Shown piece by piece: positions 24,888-33,376 of a stretch of DNA of 39,853 nucleotides (positions are counted from its first letter, which is position 1; every line of letters begins with the position of its first letter). The position numbers and the translations under genes were made by a program. This DNA is from Roseomonas sp. (GTDB lineage Bacteria > Pseudomonadota > Alphaproteobacteria > Acetobacterales > Acetobacteraceae): NCBI GenBank assembly GCA_020249865.1, contig JADCEV010000102.1, forward strand, positions 1 to 39,853. The letters run 5' to 3'. The notes below the pieces were generated by a model. The model searched no databases. It saw nothing but the letters and a program-made list of their open reading frames with translations, and was not told the origin of the DNA.

Positions 24888-25630
24888 AGCAACCTGGCGC
24901 GCAAGGCTGCGGAAAGCCGGTCAGCCGTCAGGGTCATGGCGACAATCAGCGCCAAAATCGCCAGCACACGGCTGAAATCCAGCAAATCCACCGCGTTTTT
25001 CAGCTCCTGCCCAATGCCGCCGGCGCCCACCAGGCCAAGCACGGTGGAAGCGCGGATATTGAATTCCCAGACATAGAGCGCCGCCGAAGCGGTTTGCGGC
25101 AATGTCTCCGGCAACAGGATCACGGCGGCTGCCTGGGCACGGCCTGCGCCGGCGCTGCGCGCGGCTTCCATGGGCGCGGGATCGGCGGCCTCCAGCGCTT
25201 CCGACCAGAGCTTGCCCAGGCTGCCAGCGGAATGCAGCGCCACGCCAAGCATGCCGGCAAAGGGGCCAAGCCCGACGGCGGCGACAAAAATCAGCGCAAA
25301 GACAAAGCCATCAATGCCGCGCAAGGCATCCAGCAAGGTGCGGATCGGGTGATACAGCGCCGGGTAGGGGTTGGCAGGCTTGGCTGCCATCAGCGCCAGG
25401 GGCAGCGCCAATACCCCCGCCAAAGTGGTGCCCAGGGTCGCGAGGGCAAGCGTTTCCGCCGCGCGCGCCGCAAGGTCTCCAAAGCCCGAAAAATCAGGCG
25501 GGAAGCCGCCCGCAATCCAGCCGGCAAGCCGGGGCAGGCCAGCCCAAAGCCGGCCCAGATCGGGCTGCACCACCCAGATACAGGCCGCCTGAACCGCAAT
25601 GAACCCAATGATCCAGGCAGCGCGCCGCAT
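24884..25630 (-). CDS. ABC transporter permease, PhnE-like
   Basis: A 248-residue inner-membrane permease. Around six hydrophobic helices are seen, and the ATPase-coupling loop is EAARSAGAGRAQAAAVILLP (EAA motif). The region FNIRASTVLGLVGAGGIGQE is the PhnE-family mark. The start codon overlaps the stop codon of the binding-protein gene by one base (25630), so the genes are tightly coupled. The predicted partner pair is the PhnC-like ATPase and the PhnD-like binding protein. Confidence 0.92.
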   Translation of the reverse strand: MRRAAWIIGFIAVQAACIWVVQPDLGRLWAGLPRLAGWIAGGFPPDFSGFGDLAARAAETLALATLGTTLAGVLALPLALMAAKPANPYPALYHPIRTLLDALRGIDGFVFALIFVAAVGLGPFAGMLGVALHSAGSLGKLWSEALEAADPAPMEAARSAGAGRAQAAAVILLPETLPQTASAALYVWEFNIRASTVLGLVGAGGIGQELKNAVDLLDFSRVLAILALIVAMTLTADRLSAALRARLL

Positions 25631-26481
25631 CAGGCAGTGGAAAGCCGCCCGAGTGCGCGGCCTGCGGCTTCGATCGGCGCATAGGTCTCCGGCGTTGCCG
25701 CCACCCAGCCGGTATAATTGAGCGGCATGATCTGACCGGCCTCGGCTTCCGTGATGGCCAGTGCTGCCTGGGTGATGGCGGATTTGAGGCCAGGATCAAA
25801 ATCGCGCCGCGCGGCCAGGGCATCATTCGGCAAGGGATCGCTGCGCCAGACCACCTTCACCTGATCCTGCCTGACACGCCCGGCGGCGATCATGGCGGCC
25901 AGGTTGCGGTCGAAATCCGTGGCAAGGTCAACCTGGCCCGAAGCGACGGAAATCACATTCGCCGCATGGCTTGCCCCATCGCGGTAGCGAAAGAAGCTGC
26001 GCGGGTTTATCCCGCGCGTCATGAACCAATGATGCGGGATCAGCCAGCCGCTGGTGGAACCGGCATCGGCGAAGGAAATGCTGCGCCCCTGCACATCTTC
26101 CGGAAAGCGGGTTATCGGCAGATCAGGCCGCGCGATGATGATGGCGTGATAGGTGGGCCGGCCCTGATAGAGCACGGTCGCCACAGCTTCCGCCCCGGCG
26201 CGGGCGCGCGCCAGCACATAGCCCCAAGGCCCCATCCAGGCGCAATCCGCCTGCCCGCTGCCCAGCGCCACCGCAATGCCGGCCCAATCGGTGGTGACGG
26301 CCAATTCATGCGGGCGGCCAAGCGCCTGGGCCAAATGGGCGAAAAACGGCGCAAAGGCGCGGCGCGTATCGCCTGCTGTTGGCTGAAAAGGGCCAACCGC
26401 AAAGCGCAAGGGGGTCGTTTGCGCCAGGGCAGGCGCGGCAAGTACTGCCAGGGGCAGCGCCATCAGGGAACGGCGGCGCAT
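25630..26481 (-). CDS. Periplasmic substrate-binding protein, PhnD-like
   Basis: A 283-residue periplasmic binding protein. MRRRSLMALPLAVLAAPALA is a signal peptide. The domain has family features LRFAVGPFQPTAGDTRRAFA, FADAGSTSGWLIPHHWFM (the STSG ligand loop) and VASGQVDLATDFDRN. PhnD-like proteins bind phosphonate, phosphite, or related small anions; the STSG loop is retained, but the exact ligand cannot be told. ATG 26481 is chosen as it begins the signal peptide, 8 nt after the radical SAM stop codon; a GTG/ATG further upstream would overlap that gene. Confidence 0.9.
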   Translation of the reverse strand: MRRRSLMALPLAVLAAPALAQTTPLRFAVGPFQPTAGDTRRAFAPFFAHLAQALGRPHELAVTTDWAGIAVALGSGQADCAWMGPWGYVLARARAGAEAVATVLYQGRPTYHAIIIARPDLPITRFPEDVQGRSISFADAGSTSGWLIPHHWFMTRGINPRSFFRYRDGASHAANVISVASGQVDLATDFDRNLAAMIAAGRVRQDQVKVVWRSDPLPNDALAARRDFDPGLKSAITQAALAITEAEAGQIMPLNYTGWVAATPETYAPIEAAGRALGRLSTA

Positions 26482-26489
26482 GGAAGCGA

Positions 26490-27455
26490 TTACCGAGAAC
26501 AGGCCGCACCGCCGAGCACGCAAAACCGCGCGCAATGCGGGTGGTTCAGGGTAACCGGCTGCGCTGCCTCGGCCAGGGTGGCGCCCAGTTCAAAGCGCTC
26601 ATCATAAGGCAGCAGCGTGCAGGCGATCACGGCAGGACGTTCCGCCCCCTTGCGCTTCACCACCATGCGGGCGGAAGCGCACATGACGCTATCGGGCGAT
26701 TTATGCAGAATGCCCCAGCAGGCTTCGGTGATTTCCGGCACCTCCGCCCTTTCATCCATTTCCGGGAATAACATCAGCGCCACGGGGTCTGCCGCATCCA
26801 CCGGAATGCCGTGTTCGGCGAAAAGCGCGGCATAGCCTTGACGCATGGCGGCTTCCTGGCCCTGACCGAAGCCAAGCCTGCCGGCGACGTGTACGGTGAA
26901 GCCCTCACGCACCAGCCAGCCAAGCCCTTCCAGGGTTTTGGCAAAGCTGCCCGCGCCGCGTTCCATGTCGTGAAAGGTTTTGGCGTAGTGATCCAGGCTC
27001 ACGCGCAGGATCAGGCGATCCGTGCCGAAGCGGTCCCGCAGCCGCAACAGCCCATCGGCATAGCGCCGCATGGGCTGCATGGCATTGGTCAGCACCAGGG
27101 CGGAAAGGCCAGGCCGGGCGAGTGTATCCGCCAGCATGTCAAGCAAGCCTGGGTTCATGAAAGGCTCGCCACCCGTGAAGCCGATCTGTTCCAGCGGCTC
27201 GCCAAGGGAAGCGGCCTCATTCAGATAGGCCGCGACTTCCTGAGGCGAGATATAGACAAGCGCATCATTGCGCGGGCTGCTTTCGATATAGCAATTGGCG
27301 CAGGTGATGTTGCAGAGCGTCCCGGTATTGATCCAAAGCGTCTGCAGGCCCTTGAGCGCGACGGTGGCGCGGCGTTCGCCCTTGGCGGTCACGAAAGGGT
27401 CCTGGAACTTGGCCAGGCTGCGTGGCGGAAGGCCGATGACGGACAAGAGATGCAT
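26490..27455 (-). CDS. Radical SAM protein with cysteine-rich C-terminus
   Basis: A 321-residue radical S-adenosylmethionine enzyme. The [4Fe-4S] motif is Cys48-x3-Cys52-x2-Cys55 (TLCNITCANCYIESSPRND), followed by the SAM-binding GFTGGEPFMNPG. Additional cysteines near the C-terminus (CWGIL, MCASARM, ACTLLPYD, HPHCARFCVLGGAACSR) suggest one or more auxiliary clusters, in SPASM-like fashion. The reaction is unknown. Homologues with this ending are, as I recall, common in alphaproteobacterial genomes near TIGR04282-type transferases. ATG 27455 (MHLLSVIGLP) is preferred; a SigF-type promoter lies 30 nt upstream. First gene of the operon with the PhnDEC-like importer and phosphoesterase. Confidence 0.9.
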   Translation of the reverse strand: MHLLSVIGLPPRSLAKFQDPFVTAKGERRATVALKGLQTLWINTGTLCNITCANCYIESSPRNDALVYISPQEVAAYLNEAASLGEPLEQIGFTGGEPFMNPGLLDMLADTLARPGLSALVLTNAMQPMRRYADGLLRLRDRFGTDRLILRVSLDHYAKTFHDMERGAGSFAKTLEGLGWLVREGFTVHVAGRLGFGQGQEAAMRQGYAALFAEHGIPVDAADPVALMLFPEMDERAEVPEITEACWGILHKSPDSVMCASARMVVKRKGAERPAVIACTLLPYDERFELGATLAEAAQPVTLNHPHCARFCVLGGAACSR

Positions 27456-27484
27456 CCTTTCGAGGATAGGCGCTGCGCCCACGG

Positions 27485-27512
27485 ACTACGCCCTAAACTG
27501 CCTTCAGGTTAC
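27485..27512 (-). promoter_or_regulatory. SigF-type ECF promoter P2 (radical SAM operon)
   Basis: On the minus strand GTAACC (27512-27507), 16 nt, then CGTAGT (27490-27485). The predicted start of transcription is about 27478, 23 nt before the radical SAM ATG. The -35 box contains the TAA stop of the upstream glycosyltransferase gene. Confidence 0.65.
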
Positions 27513-28246
27513 GGCTCAAGCCTTGAATTCGCTTCGGTGGTTTGCCGGGTGGGGCGCGCCAGCGCTTCCGCCGCGATCACCCAAAGGATTTTCCAGCCCG
27601 CCTTGATCGTGCCCATCAGGGTTCCCGATATCTTGGACTGGCCAATGCGGCGCCGATAGCCCACCGGCACTTCCCGCACGCGAAGCCCAAGGCGCGCGGC
27701 GCGCACCTGCATTTCAACGGTCCAGCCCCAGGTTTCATCGCGCATCTGAAGCCGCTCCAGCGCTGCCCGGCGGATCACGCGAAACGGGCCAAGGTCCGTA
27801 TAGCCTATGCCCCAAATCAGGCGGATCAGCCGGCAGGCCAGCGCATTGCCAAAGCGCTGCTGCGGCGTCAGCGCGCCGGGTTCGACATCAAGGCTGCGCG
27901 CGCCAATCACCAGCTCTGCCCCGTCCTCGATGAGAGGCGCCAGCAGCCGCGGCAAATCCTCGGGCCTGTCAGAGGCATCGGCATCCATGAACAGGACCGT
28001 ATCCACCGCGGGGGATAGCGCGGCGATGCCGGCAAGGCAGGCCCGGCCATAGCCGCGGCGGGGTTCGGAGACCACGCGCGCCCCCATGCCTGCGGCAATT
28101 TCCGGCGTGCCATCGGTGCTGGCGGTATCCACCACAATCACCTCAGCGACTTTGGGCAGGATGGCGTTGAGAACCTTGGGCAGCGCCGCGGCCTCATTCC
28201 TTGTGGGCATGATGACGCCGATGATGGGCGGGGCTATGGGTTTCAT
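27509..28246 (-). CDS. Family 2 glycosyltransferase (DPG/dolichol-phosphate sugar type)
   Basis: A 245-residue GT2 enzyme, presumably moving a hexose from a nucleotide sugar to a polyprenyl phosphate. GVIMPTRNEAAALPKVLNAI, VIVVDTASTDGTPEIAAG and the catalytic FMDADASDRPEDLP (DxD) are typical, as are TDLGPFRVIRR and RRRIGQSKISGT. It has no transmembrane tail. The ATG overlaps the mannosyltransferase-like stop by 4 nt (ATGA). The two would form a donor-plus-transferase pair working at the membrane. Confidence 0.92.
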   Translation of the reverse strand: MKPIAPPIIGVIMPTRNEAAALPKVLNAILPKVAEVIVVDTASTDGTPEIAAGMGARVVSEPRRGYGRACLAGIAALSPAVDTVLFMDADASDRPEDLPRLLAPLIEDGAELVIGARSLDVEPGALTPQQRFGNALACRLIRLIWGIGYTDLGPFRVIRRAALERLQMRDETWGWTVEMQVRAARLGLRVREVPVGYRRRIGQSKISGTLMGTIKAGWKILWVIAAEALARPTRQTTEANSRLEP

Positions 28247-29586
28247 GGCTTGGCGCGCCGCCTGATCAGGTTTTGGCCGAGCATCATCACCACCCCCGCA
28301 AGATGAATGGCCGCGATGCCTTGCGCAAAAATCGGGCGCAGCACGGGGCCGGTGAAGGCAAAGAACAAATAGTAGATCGGCAATAGCACCGCCGGCAGCA
28401 GCAGGGCCCGACAGCCCAAGACCGCGGCAAAGGGCAGAAACCACACCGCATACCAGGGGAATTGCGCCGGTGAGAGGTAGAAGGTCGCCGCCGCAATCAC
28501 CAGCACACCGCGCAAAAGCGCGCCGCCATCTGTGGGCGCGCGCCAAGCCATGGCGAGGGCAATTGCGGCGCCCGTGAGGCCCAGCAGCGGGCGCAGGATT
28601 GCGCCGGTATCTTCGCCGAGGATCGCCTCGGCCCAGGCCATCGGCGCGTTATTGACGGACCAGAAGCGCGCATAGGCATTCAGCCCGGCATCTGGCGCAG
28701 TGATGGTCGCCAGCAATGGCGCCAGAACAAGCAATGTTGTCGCACCAAAAGCGATCAAGGCGCCAAGCCAGGCGCTGCGTGGCAGCCAACGCCCGAAAAG
28801 CGGCGCCAGCAGTACAGGCCAAAGCTTCACGCCGGCGGCGAGGCCGAGCAAAACCCCAACGGCAATGCCCTTGCCGCGCAGCGTCAACAGCACCGCACCC
28901 AGCAGCAGCGGCGGCAAAAGCGCATCCACATGCGCGGCATTGGTCAACACCAGGGGCAGCAGCGGGCAACACCACCAGATCGCCACACGCATGATCGGAA
29001 GCCCCGCTTGGCGTAGCACAGCCGCCATCAGCGGCAAGGTGACAAGCTCCGCGCCCAGGATCACAAGCCGAAGGCCCGTGACATCCCAAGGCAGGATCCA
29101 ATGCGCCAGCAGAAAGGCGACCTGGGCTGTGGCGGGGTAGATGCTGCGGAGCTCGGTAAAGGGAAGCCTATCCAGCAGCGCTGCCCCCGCCGTGCCAAGC
29201 TCAGGCGGCAGGCCCGCCGCCGGGGGTGCAGCCCAGGGTGAGATCCCATGCGCGGCCAGCGCCCCATCCCAAAGATAGCGCAGCGCATCCGTATCCAGCA
29301 TGGGTAGCGTGCTGAACCAGGGCAGGCGGATCGCAAGGCCAAAGGCGAAAACCCCAAGCAGCACCAGCGGGCGCATGGGCAGGCGTTCAAGCGCGCCAAG
29401 CGCGGCAAACCAGGCGGCGCCGCCAAGCACGGCAAGCGCGACGTAGAGGAATATCGGCAGCGGCGGCGCAGTGGCCTCATCAGCCAGGGCGGGCGCAAGG
29501 GCCAGCATCGCCAATTGCGTCAGCGCGATGATCGCCGCTGAAATGGCCAATGGCGGGACCTTGCGCGGCGCCAATTCACCGCCCAT
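28243..29586 (-). CDS. GT-C polyprenyl-phosphate glycosyltransferase (DUF2029/mannosyltransferase type)
   Basis: A 447-residue integral membrane protein with about ten or more hydrophobic helices. The first periplasmic loop has the acidic MLDTDALRYLWDGAL catalytic motif (DxD), followed by SIYPATAQ, typical of GT-C fold mannosyltransferases that use polyprenyl-phosphate sugars in the periplasm. The acceptor is not known. It starts 5 bp from the GTAACC of the rhodanese promoter in the opposite direction. The GT2 gene downstream overlaps by 4 nt. No SigF-like motif of its own was seen. Confidence 0.9.
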   Translation of the reverse strand: MGGELAPRKVPPLAISAAIIALTQLAMLALAPALADEATAPPLPIFLYVALAVLGGAAWFAALGALERLPMRPLVLLGVFAFGLAIRLPWFSTLPMLDTDALRYLWDGALAAHGISPWAAPPAAGLPPELGTAGAALLDRLPFTELRSIYPATAQVAFLLAHWILPWDVTGLRLVILGAELVTLPLMAAVLRQAGLPIMRVAIWWCCPLLPLVLTNAAHVDALLPPLLLGAVLLTLRGKGIAVGVLLGLAAGVKLWPVLLAPLFGRWLPRSAWLGALIAFGATTLLVLAPLLATITAPDAGLNAYARFWSVNNAPMAWAEAILGEDTGAILRPLLGLTGAAIALAMAWRAPTDGGALLRGVLVIAAATFYLSPAQFPWYAVWFLPFAAVLGCRALLLPAVLLPIYYLFFAFTGPVLRPIFAQGIAAIHLAGVVMMLGQNLIRRRAKP

Positions 29587-29590
29587 GCGC

Positions 29591-29618
29591 GTAACCTGAA
29601 GCCTGCCTGCGGCGAAAA
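29591..29618 (+). promoter_or_regulatory. SigF-type ECF promoter P3 (rhodanese gene)
   Basis: GTAACC (29591-29596), 16 nt, CGAAAA (29613-29618): the closest fit in the window to the Caulobacter SigF consensus. The predicted start is about 29625; the gene's ATG is at 29651. It lies in the 64-nt gap between two divergent genes. Confidence 0.75.
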
Positions 29619-29650
29619 CATTGAGTCGCCATCAAAGCCGGGATATCGCA

Positions 29651-30232
29651 ATGGAAATGCCCAAACCACTGCTGCCAAATCGTCGCCTTGTTGTGGGCAT
29701 GGTGGGCGCCACCATCCTGGGCGGCGCCGGCATGGCGATGGCATGGCCTTGGCGTCGCGGCCTGCCCGATCCCACCGATCCGCGCACCACGCTGCAAGCG
29801 GTTGAAGATGCCATTGCGCGACTGCTGCCGGAACCGGAGATCACAACAACGGCCTTGGCGGCACGGCTGGCTGCGGGTGAACGCATCATATTGTTCGACA
29901 CGCGCGAGCCTGATGAATACGCGCAAAGCCACCTTCCGGGCGCGCTGCGCGTTGCACCAGATGCCTCTGCCAGCGCGATATTGGCCCAATACCGCGCGCT
30001 GATGGCTGATGCGACGGTGGTTGTTTATTGCTCGGTTGGGTGGCGTTCGGGTCTGGTGGTGCAGGCCATCCGGCGCGCTGCGAATGATGCGCCGGCCAAG
30101 GCGGTCTTCAATCTGCGCGGCGGCATCTTCCGCTGGCATGCCGAAGGGCGCCCCTTGGAATTCGGGCCCGGCGCTTCGGGCGTGCATCCCTTCAGCCGTG
30201 ATTGGGGACAATTGCTCAAGCGCCTTGGTTAG
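29651..30232 (+). CDS. Membrane-anchored rhodanese-like protein
   Basis: A 193-residue protein with one N-terminal membrane helix (RRLVVGMVGATILGGAGMAM), predicted to place a single rhodanese domain on the periplasmic side. The active-site loop is VVYCSVGWRSG with Cys127, the persulfide-forming residue; FDTREPDEYAQSHLPGA and FNLRGGIFRWHAEGRPL are family marks. It probably moves sulfane sulfur or acts on a thiol or oxyanion. ATG 29651 is chosen; a TTG at 29621 lies before the predicted transcript start. Only about 64 nt separate it from the divergent mannosyltransferase-like gene. Confidence 0.9.
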   Translation: MEMPKPLLPNRRLVVGMVGATILGGAGMAMAWPWRRGLPDPTDPRTTLQAVEDAIARLLPEPEITTTALAARLAAGERIILFDTREPDEYAQSHLPGALRVAPDASASAILAQYRALMADATVVVYCSVGWRSGLVVQAIRRAANDAPAKAVFNLRGGIFRWHAEGRPLEFGPGASGVHPFSRDWGQLLKRLG

Positions 30233-30286
30233 CGGGGCGGCATGAAAAATTTCAGGTGATGGCGCGATGCGCGCGTGGCGCATGGA

Positions 30287-31105
30287 TCAGGTGCCCGCCG
30301 GCGCATCGTTCAAGGCCCAATCATAGGTATCCTCGGCAATGCTGGTGCGACCGGCGAGGCGCTGGCGGAGCGGCGGGGCGGCGAATTGCCGGAGATGCGC
30401 GATCACCCCTGCCTCATCGCCGCCGAAATCCTCACGAAACCAGGTATAGATTGAGGATATGCGCAAGCGCCCATCCGGCAGAACGGTCACGCCGCGCGGA
30501 TGATTGACATAGGCGGCGGCAGCGGCATCCAGCTCGGCTTCCAACGTCGCGGCACGCCAGACCCTTGGCCAGAGATTGGGGCAGCCGATGGAGGCGCAAT
30601 TGACAGCGTAATGCACGCGCGGATCGCGAAAGAAGGGCCGCATCGTGCCGTGTTCGATATCATCAAGCGACATGCGCTTGCCCTCCACCGTGACAAGCCG
30701 CGTCCGCCAAGGCCCGATATAGCCTTTGGGGTCGAAGGGCACACCTGATGAACGGATGTCGCGAACGGAGCGCACCGGGTAGCGTTCCAGCACGACCTTG
30801 AGCGTCAGCGCATTATAGAGATTGGCCCAATAGGCGAAGGCTTCAGGCCGCGCCATGCGGGAAGGGCTGCGCGTTGCGGCCTCAGAAATCCAGGCATCAA
30901 GCGCGCGCATATCCTCGGCTGAAGCCTTCAGCGCGGCGTAGCGCACGCGCGTCACACCATCAGGTGGTTCAATGACATAACGTGCCAGCAAGGCACCAAG
31001 GCTCGCGTCAGGATTGGCAGCGGCGCGGCGCAATGGCAGCGCGGCGATGGCAAGCGCGCCTAGGGCGGCTGGAGCAAGCGCGCCAAAGGCGCGACGTGTT
31101 GGCAT
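30287..31105 (-). CDS. DUF547 family exported protein
   Basis: A 272-residue protein of the DUF547 family, function unknown, often found next to redox genes and thought to be enzymatic. MPTRRAFGALAPAALGALAI is a signal-like N-terminus with an adjacent-arginine motif (TRRAFG) that might be Tat-type. The domain has RYAALKASAEDMRALDAWIS, EAFAYWANLYNALTLKVVLE, HYAVNCASIGCPNL and WFREDFGG. AGGAGG is 7 nt before the ATG. The end of the merA-like/TVP38/DUF547 operon: it follows the TVP38 gene by 10 nt. Confidence 0.88.
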   Translation of the reverse strand: MPTRRAFGALAPAALGALAIAALPLRRAAANPDASLGALLARYVIEPPDGVTRVRYAALKASAEDMRALDAWISEAATRSPSRMARPEAFAYWANLYNALTLKVVLERYPVRSVRDIRSSGVPFDPKGYIGPWRTRLVTVEGKRMSLDDIEHGTMRPFFRDPRVHYAVNCASIGCPNLWPRVWRAATLEAELDAAAAAYVNHPRGVTVLPDGRLRISSIYTWFREDFGGDEAGVIAHLRQFAAPPLRQRLAGRTSIAEDTYDWALNDAPAGT

Positions 31106-31115
31106 GATGAGCCTC

Positions 31116-31826
31116 CTAGGATTTCGCAAACCGCGCCTTGAGCGGAATGGCAGCGAGTGACAGCACGGCAAGCCCGATCAGGGCGCCGAGTATTTCAGGC
31201 GTCAGCACGGAACCGACATCAAAATCGCCGCCCTGCGCCAGCACATCGCCAAGCCCCGCGCCGGCCAGGCTGAACACCGCCGTGCCGGGCAGAATGCCAA
31301 TCGCCGTGGTGATGACGTAGATGGGAAGGCGCACACCCACAAAGGCCGGCACCAGATTGACCAGAAAGAAGGGGAATAGGGGCACAAGACGCAGCACCAG
31401 CAGATAGGAAGCGGCATTGCGGCGAATACCCTCACCCAGGGCACGCGCCTTGGGGCCCATGCGATCCAGCGCATCCGCGCCGAAAATGCGTTGGGCGAAC
31501 AGGAAAATCAGCGTGGCACCAATGGTGGCACCAAAGACCGTCAGCGCCGTACCCAGAATGGCGCCAAACAGAAACCCGCCGGACAGCGTAATGAAGACAG
31601 CGCCGGGCACTGAGAAAGCGACCGCCACCACATACAACAAAACATAGGCGCCGGCAGCGAGCAGCAGATTGGCAGCAACGAAAGCCGCCAGCGCTTCGCG
31701 ATGCCGCGCCAAAGTCTCCAGAGAAAGCTGATCCGAAAGCCCGGTGGCCCGCAGCATGATCAGGATGGCGATAACACCAAGCGCCAACCAAAGCCGCCGG
31801 TCGCGCAGAAGGTTCTTGAGCTTCAT
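31116..31826 (-). CDS. TVP38/TMEM64 (DedA/VTT-fold) membrane protein
   Basis: A 236-residue integral membrane protein of the SNARE-associated/VTT family. Hydrophobic helices include LALGVIAILIMLRATGL, AFVAANLLLAAGAYVLLYVV and LIGLAVLSLAAIPL. The re-entrant motif is FSVPGAVFITLSGGFLFGAI, with FPFFLVNLVPAFVGVRLPIY in the second half. Proposed roles are lipid or thiol-ion transport; in bacteria the specific substrate is unknown. ATG 31826 (MKLKNLLRDRR) is preferred over a longer frame that overlaps the oxidoreductase. It follows the oxidoreductase gene by 13 nt. Confidence 0.9.
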   Translation of the reverse strand: MKLKNLLRDRRLWLALGVIAILIMLRATGLSDQLSLETLARHREALAAFVAANLLLAAGAYVLLYVVAVAFSVPGAVFITLSGGFLFGAILGTALTVFGATIGATLIFLFAQRIFGADALDRMGPKARALGEGIRRNAASYLLVLRLVPLFPFFLVNLVPAFVGVRLPIYVITTAIGILPGTAVFSLAGAGLGDVLAQGGDFDVGSVLTPEILGALIGLAVLSLAAIPLKARFAKS

Positions 31827-31839
31827 GATGTCTCTGCCT

Positions 31840-33318
31840 TCACGGCAACCAGCGCTGCAGCAGCCCAACCAGGCGCCGCGTGCGCGCGCTGAAAAGGCTT
31901 GGCGTGTAAAAACTGCCAGCGGCCCGCTTGGAAATCTCCGACATGGTCGGGTAGGGTGCGATCATTGAAGCAATGGCGCCGATTTTCATTTTCTGCTGAA
32001 TGGCTAGGCCCCAAACGCCGATCATCTCCCCAGCGCGGGGCGCCAGAATCGTGGCCCCCAGAATACGCCCGCGCGGCCCAAGGATGATTTTTGCAAGGCC
32101 TTCGGTTGCGTGTTCCGCCTGGGCGCGGTCATTGCCGGCGAGCGGTTGCAGCAGGGTGGAGATGTCATGCCCAGCCTCCCGCGCGGCTGCCTCCGTCAGG
32201 CCAACATGCGCCAATTCCGGATCGGCATAGGTCACCCAGGGCAGCGCGGCATAATCAACCTTGGCCGGCAGGCCAAACAGCGCATTCCGGATGACAATGC
32301 CCGCGTGATAGCCGGCGACATGGGTGAATTGTGGGCCACCCGAGACATCGCCTATCGCAAAGACACACCGATTGCTGCTGCGCAGGCGTTGGTCAACCGT
32401 GATGCCGCGCGGCGTCACTTCAATGCCGGCGGCTTCAAGCCCAAGCCCGGCGGTATTGGGTTTGCGCCCGGCCGCCACCAGCAGATGCGATCCTTGCACC
32501 AGCACGGTGCCCGCATTGCCGCGCAGTTCCAGTTCAACACCTGCGCCAGCGTTGCGCGCCGCCACTACCTCAATACCCTCATGCAGGGTGATGCCTTCGC
32601 GGACCAGGGTATCGCGCAGGATTGTCACCGCCTCTGGCTCATCACGCGGTAGGATGGCAGCGCGTTCAACCAAGGTGACGCGGGCGCCAAGGCGGCGAAA
32701 GGCTTGCGCCATTTCAATCCCGATCGGTCCCCCGCCCAGGACCAGCAAATGGTGCGGTCTTTCTTTCAAACCGAAGATGGTTTCATTGGTGAGGTATGGG
32801 ATATCGCCAAGGCCAGGCACGGGCGGAATGGCGGCGGAAGACCCCGTTGCCACGACAAACCGGCGCGCCCGGATGCGGTGGCTGCCGGCCTGGACTTCAG
32901 CCGGCCCTGTGAAGCTTGCTGCCGCCTGAATGACGGTGACGCCAAGGCCTTCAAAGCGTTCCACACTGTCATGCGGGGCGATGGCGGCGATGACGCCCTG
33001 CACATGCGCATGAACCTTGGCGAAATCCACGACGGGTTCGTGGCTGGCGATGCCGAAAGGATCGGCATGGCGCTGGGCATGGGCGGCATGCGCCGCGGCC
33101 AGCAGCGCCTTGGACGGAACGCAGCCGGTATTGAGGCAATCGCCGCCCATCAGGTGCTTTTCGATCAGCACAACGGAAGCGCCCATCTGGACGGCACCGG
33201 CTGCCACAGAAAGCCCGCCTGACCCCGCACCGATAATGCAAAGATCCGTATGCAGAACACCATCGCGCAGCACCGGGCGGCGTGCGGCAGTTCCAGAAGA
33301 CGGCGATGCGGCAGTCAC
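31840..33318 (-). CDS. FAD-dependent disulfide oxidoreductase (mercuric-reductase-like)
   Basis: A 492-residue pyridine-nucleotide-disulfide oxidoreductase. FAD binding is seen in LCIIGAGSGGLSVAAGA; the redox-active pair is in GGDCLNTGCVPSKAL; the NAD(P)H-binding fold is VLGGGPIGIEMAQAF; and the dimerisation domain ends in AVMSEISK-like sequence (YPTMSEISKRAAGSFY). It lacks the N-terminal HMA domain and the C-terminal Cys pair needed for Hg(II), so it should not be called MerA. GTG 33318 is preferred: GGAAAGG lies 9 nt upstream and the start follows promoter P5. First gene of the operon with TVP38 and DUF547 genes. Confidence 0.9.
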   Translation of the reverse strand: MTAASPSSGTAARRPVLRDGVLHTDLCIIGAGSGGLSVAAGAVQMGASVVLIEKHLMGGDCLNTGCVPSKALLAAAHAAHAQRHADPFGIASHEPVVDFAKVHAHVQGVIAAIAPHDSVERFEGLGVTVIQAAASFTGPAEVQAGSHRIRARRFVVATGSSAAIPPVPGLGDIPYLTNETIFGLKERPHHLLVLGGGPIGIEMAQAFRRLGARVTLVERAAILPRDEPEAVTILRDTLVREGITLHEGIEVVAARNAGAGVELELRGNAGTVLVQGSHLLVAAGRKPNTAGLGLEAAGIEVTPRGITVDQRLRSSNRCVFAIGDVSGGPQFTHVAGYHAGIVIRNALFGLPAKVDYAALPWVTYADPELAHVGLTEAAAREAGHDISTLLQPLAGNDRAQAEHATEGLAKIILGPRGRILGATILAPRAGEMIGVWGLAIQQKMKIGAIASMIAPYPTMSEISKRAAGSFYTPSLFSARTRRLVGLLQRWLP

Positions 33319-33346
33319 GCGATTGAACCTTTCCGAGTTGGAACGC

Positions 33347-33374
33347 CCTTCGCTGGGGGGTGCGAAAAGGTTAC
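33347..33374 (-). promoter_or_regulatory. SigF-type ECF promoter P5 (oxidoreductase operon)
   Basis: Minus strand GTAACC (33374-33369), 16 nt, CGAAGG (33352-33347). Transcription would start near 33340, 22 nt before the GTG start of the oxidoreductase. It fills the gap directly after the TIGR04282-type gene. Confidence 0.65.
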
Positions 33375-33376
33375 GT

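Noticed and set aside
24249-26481. Calling the importer a phosphonate catabolism operon (phnCDE)
   Set aside because: No C-P lyase or phosphonatase genes in the window; the family alone does not fix the ligand.
31840-33318. Annotating the oxidoreductase as mercuric reductase MerA
   Set aside because: No HMA domain and no C-terminal cysteine pair; no other mer genes nearby.
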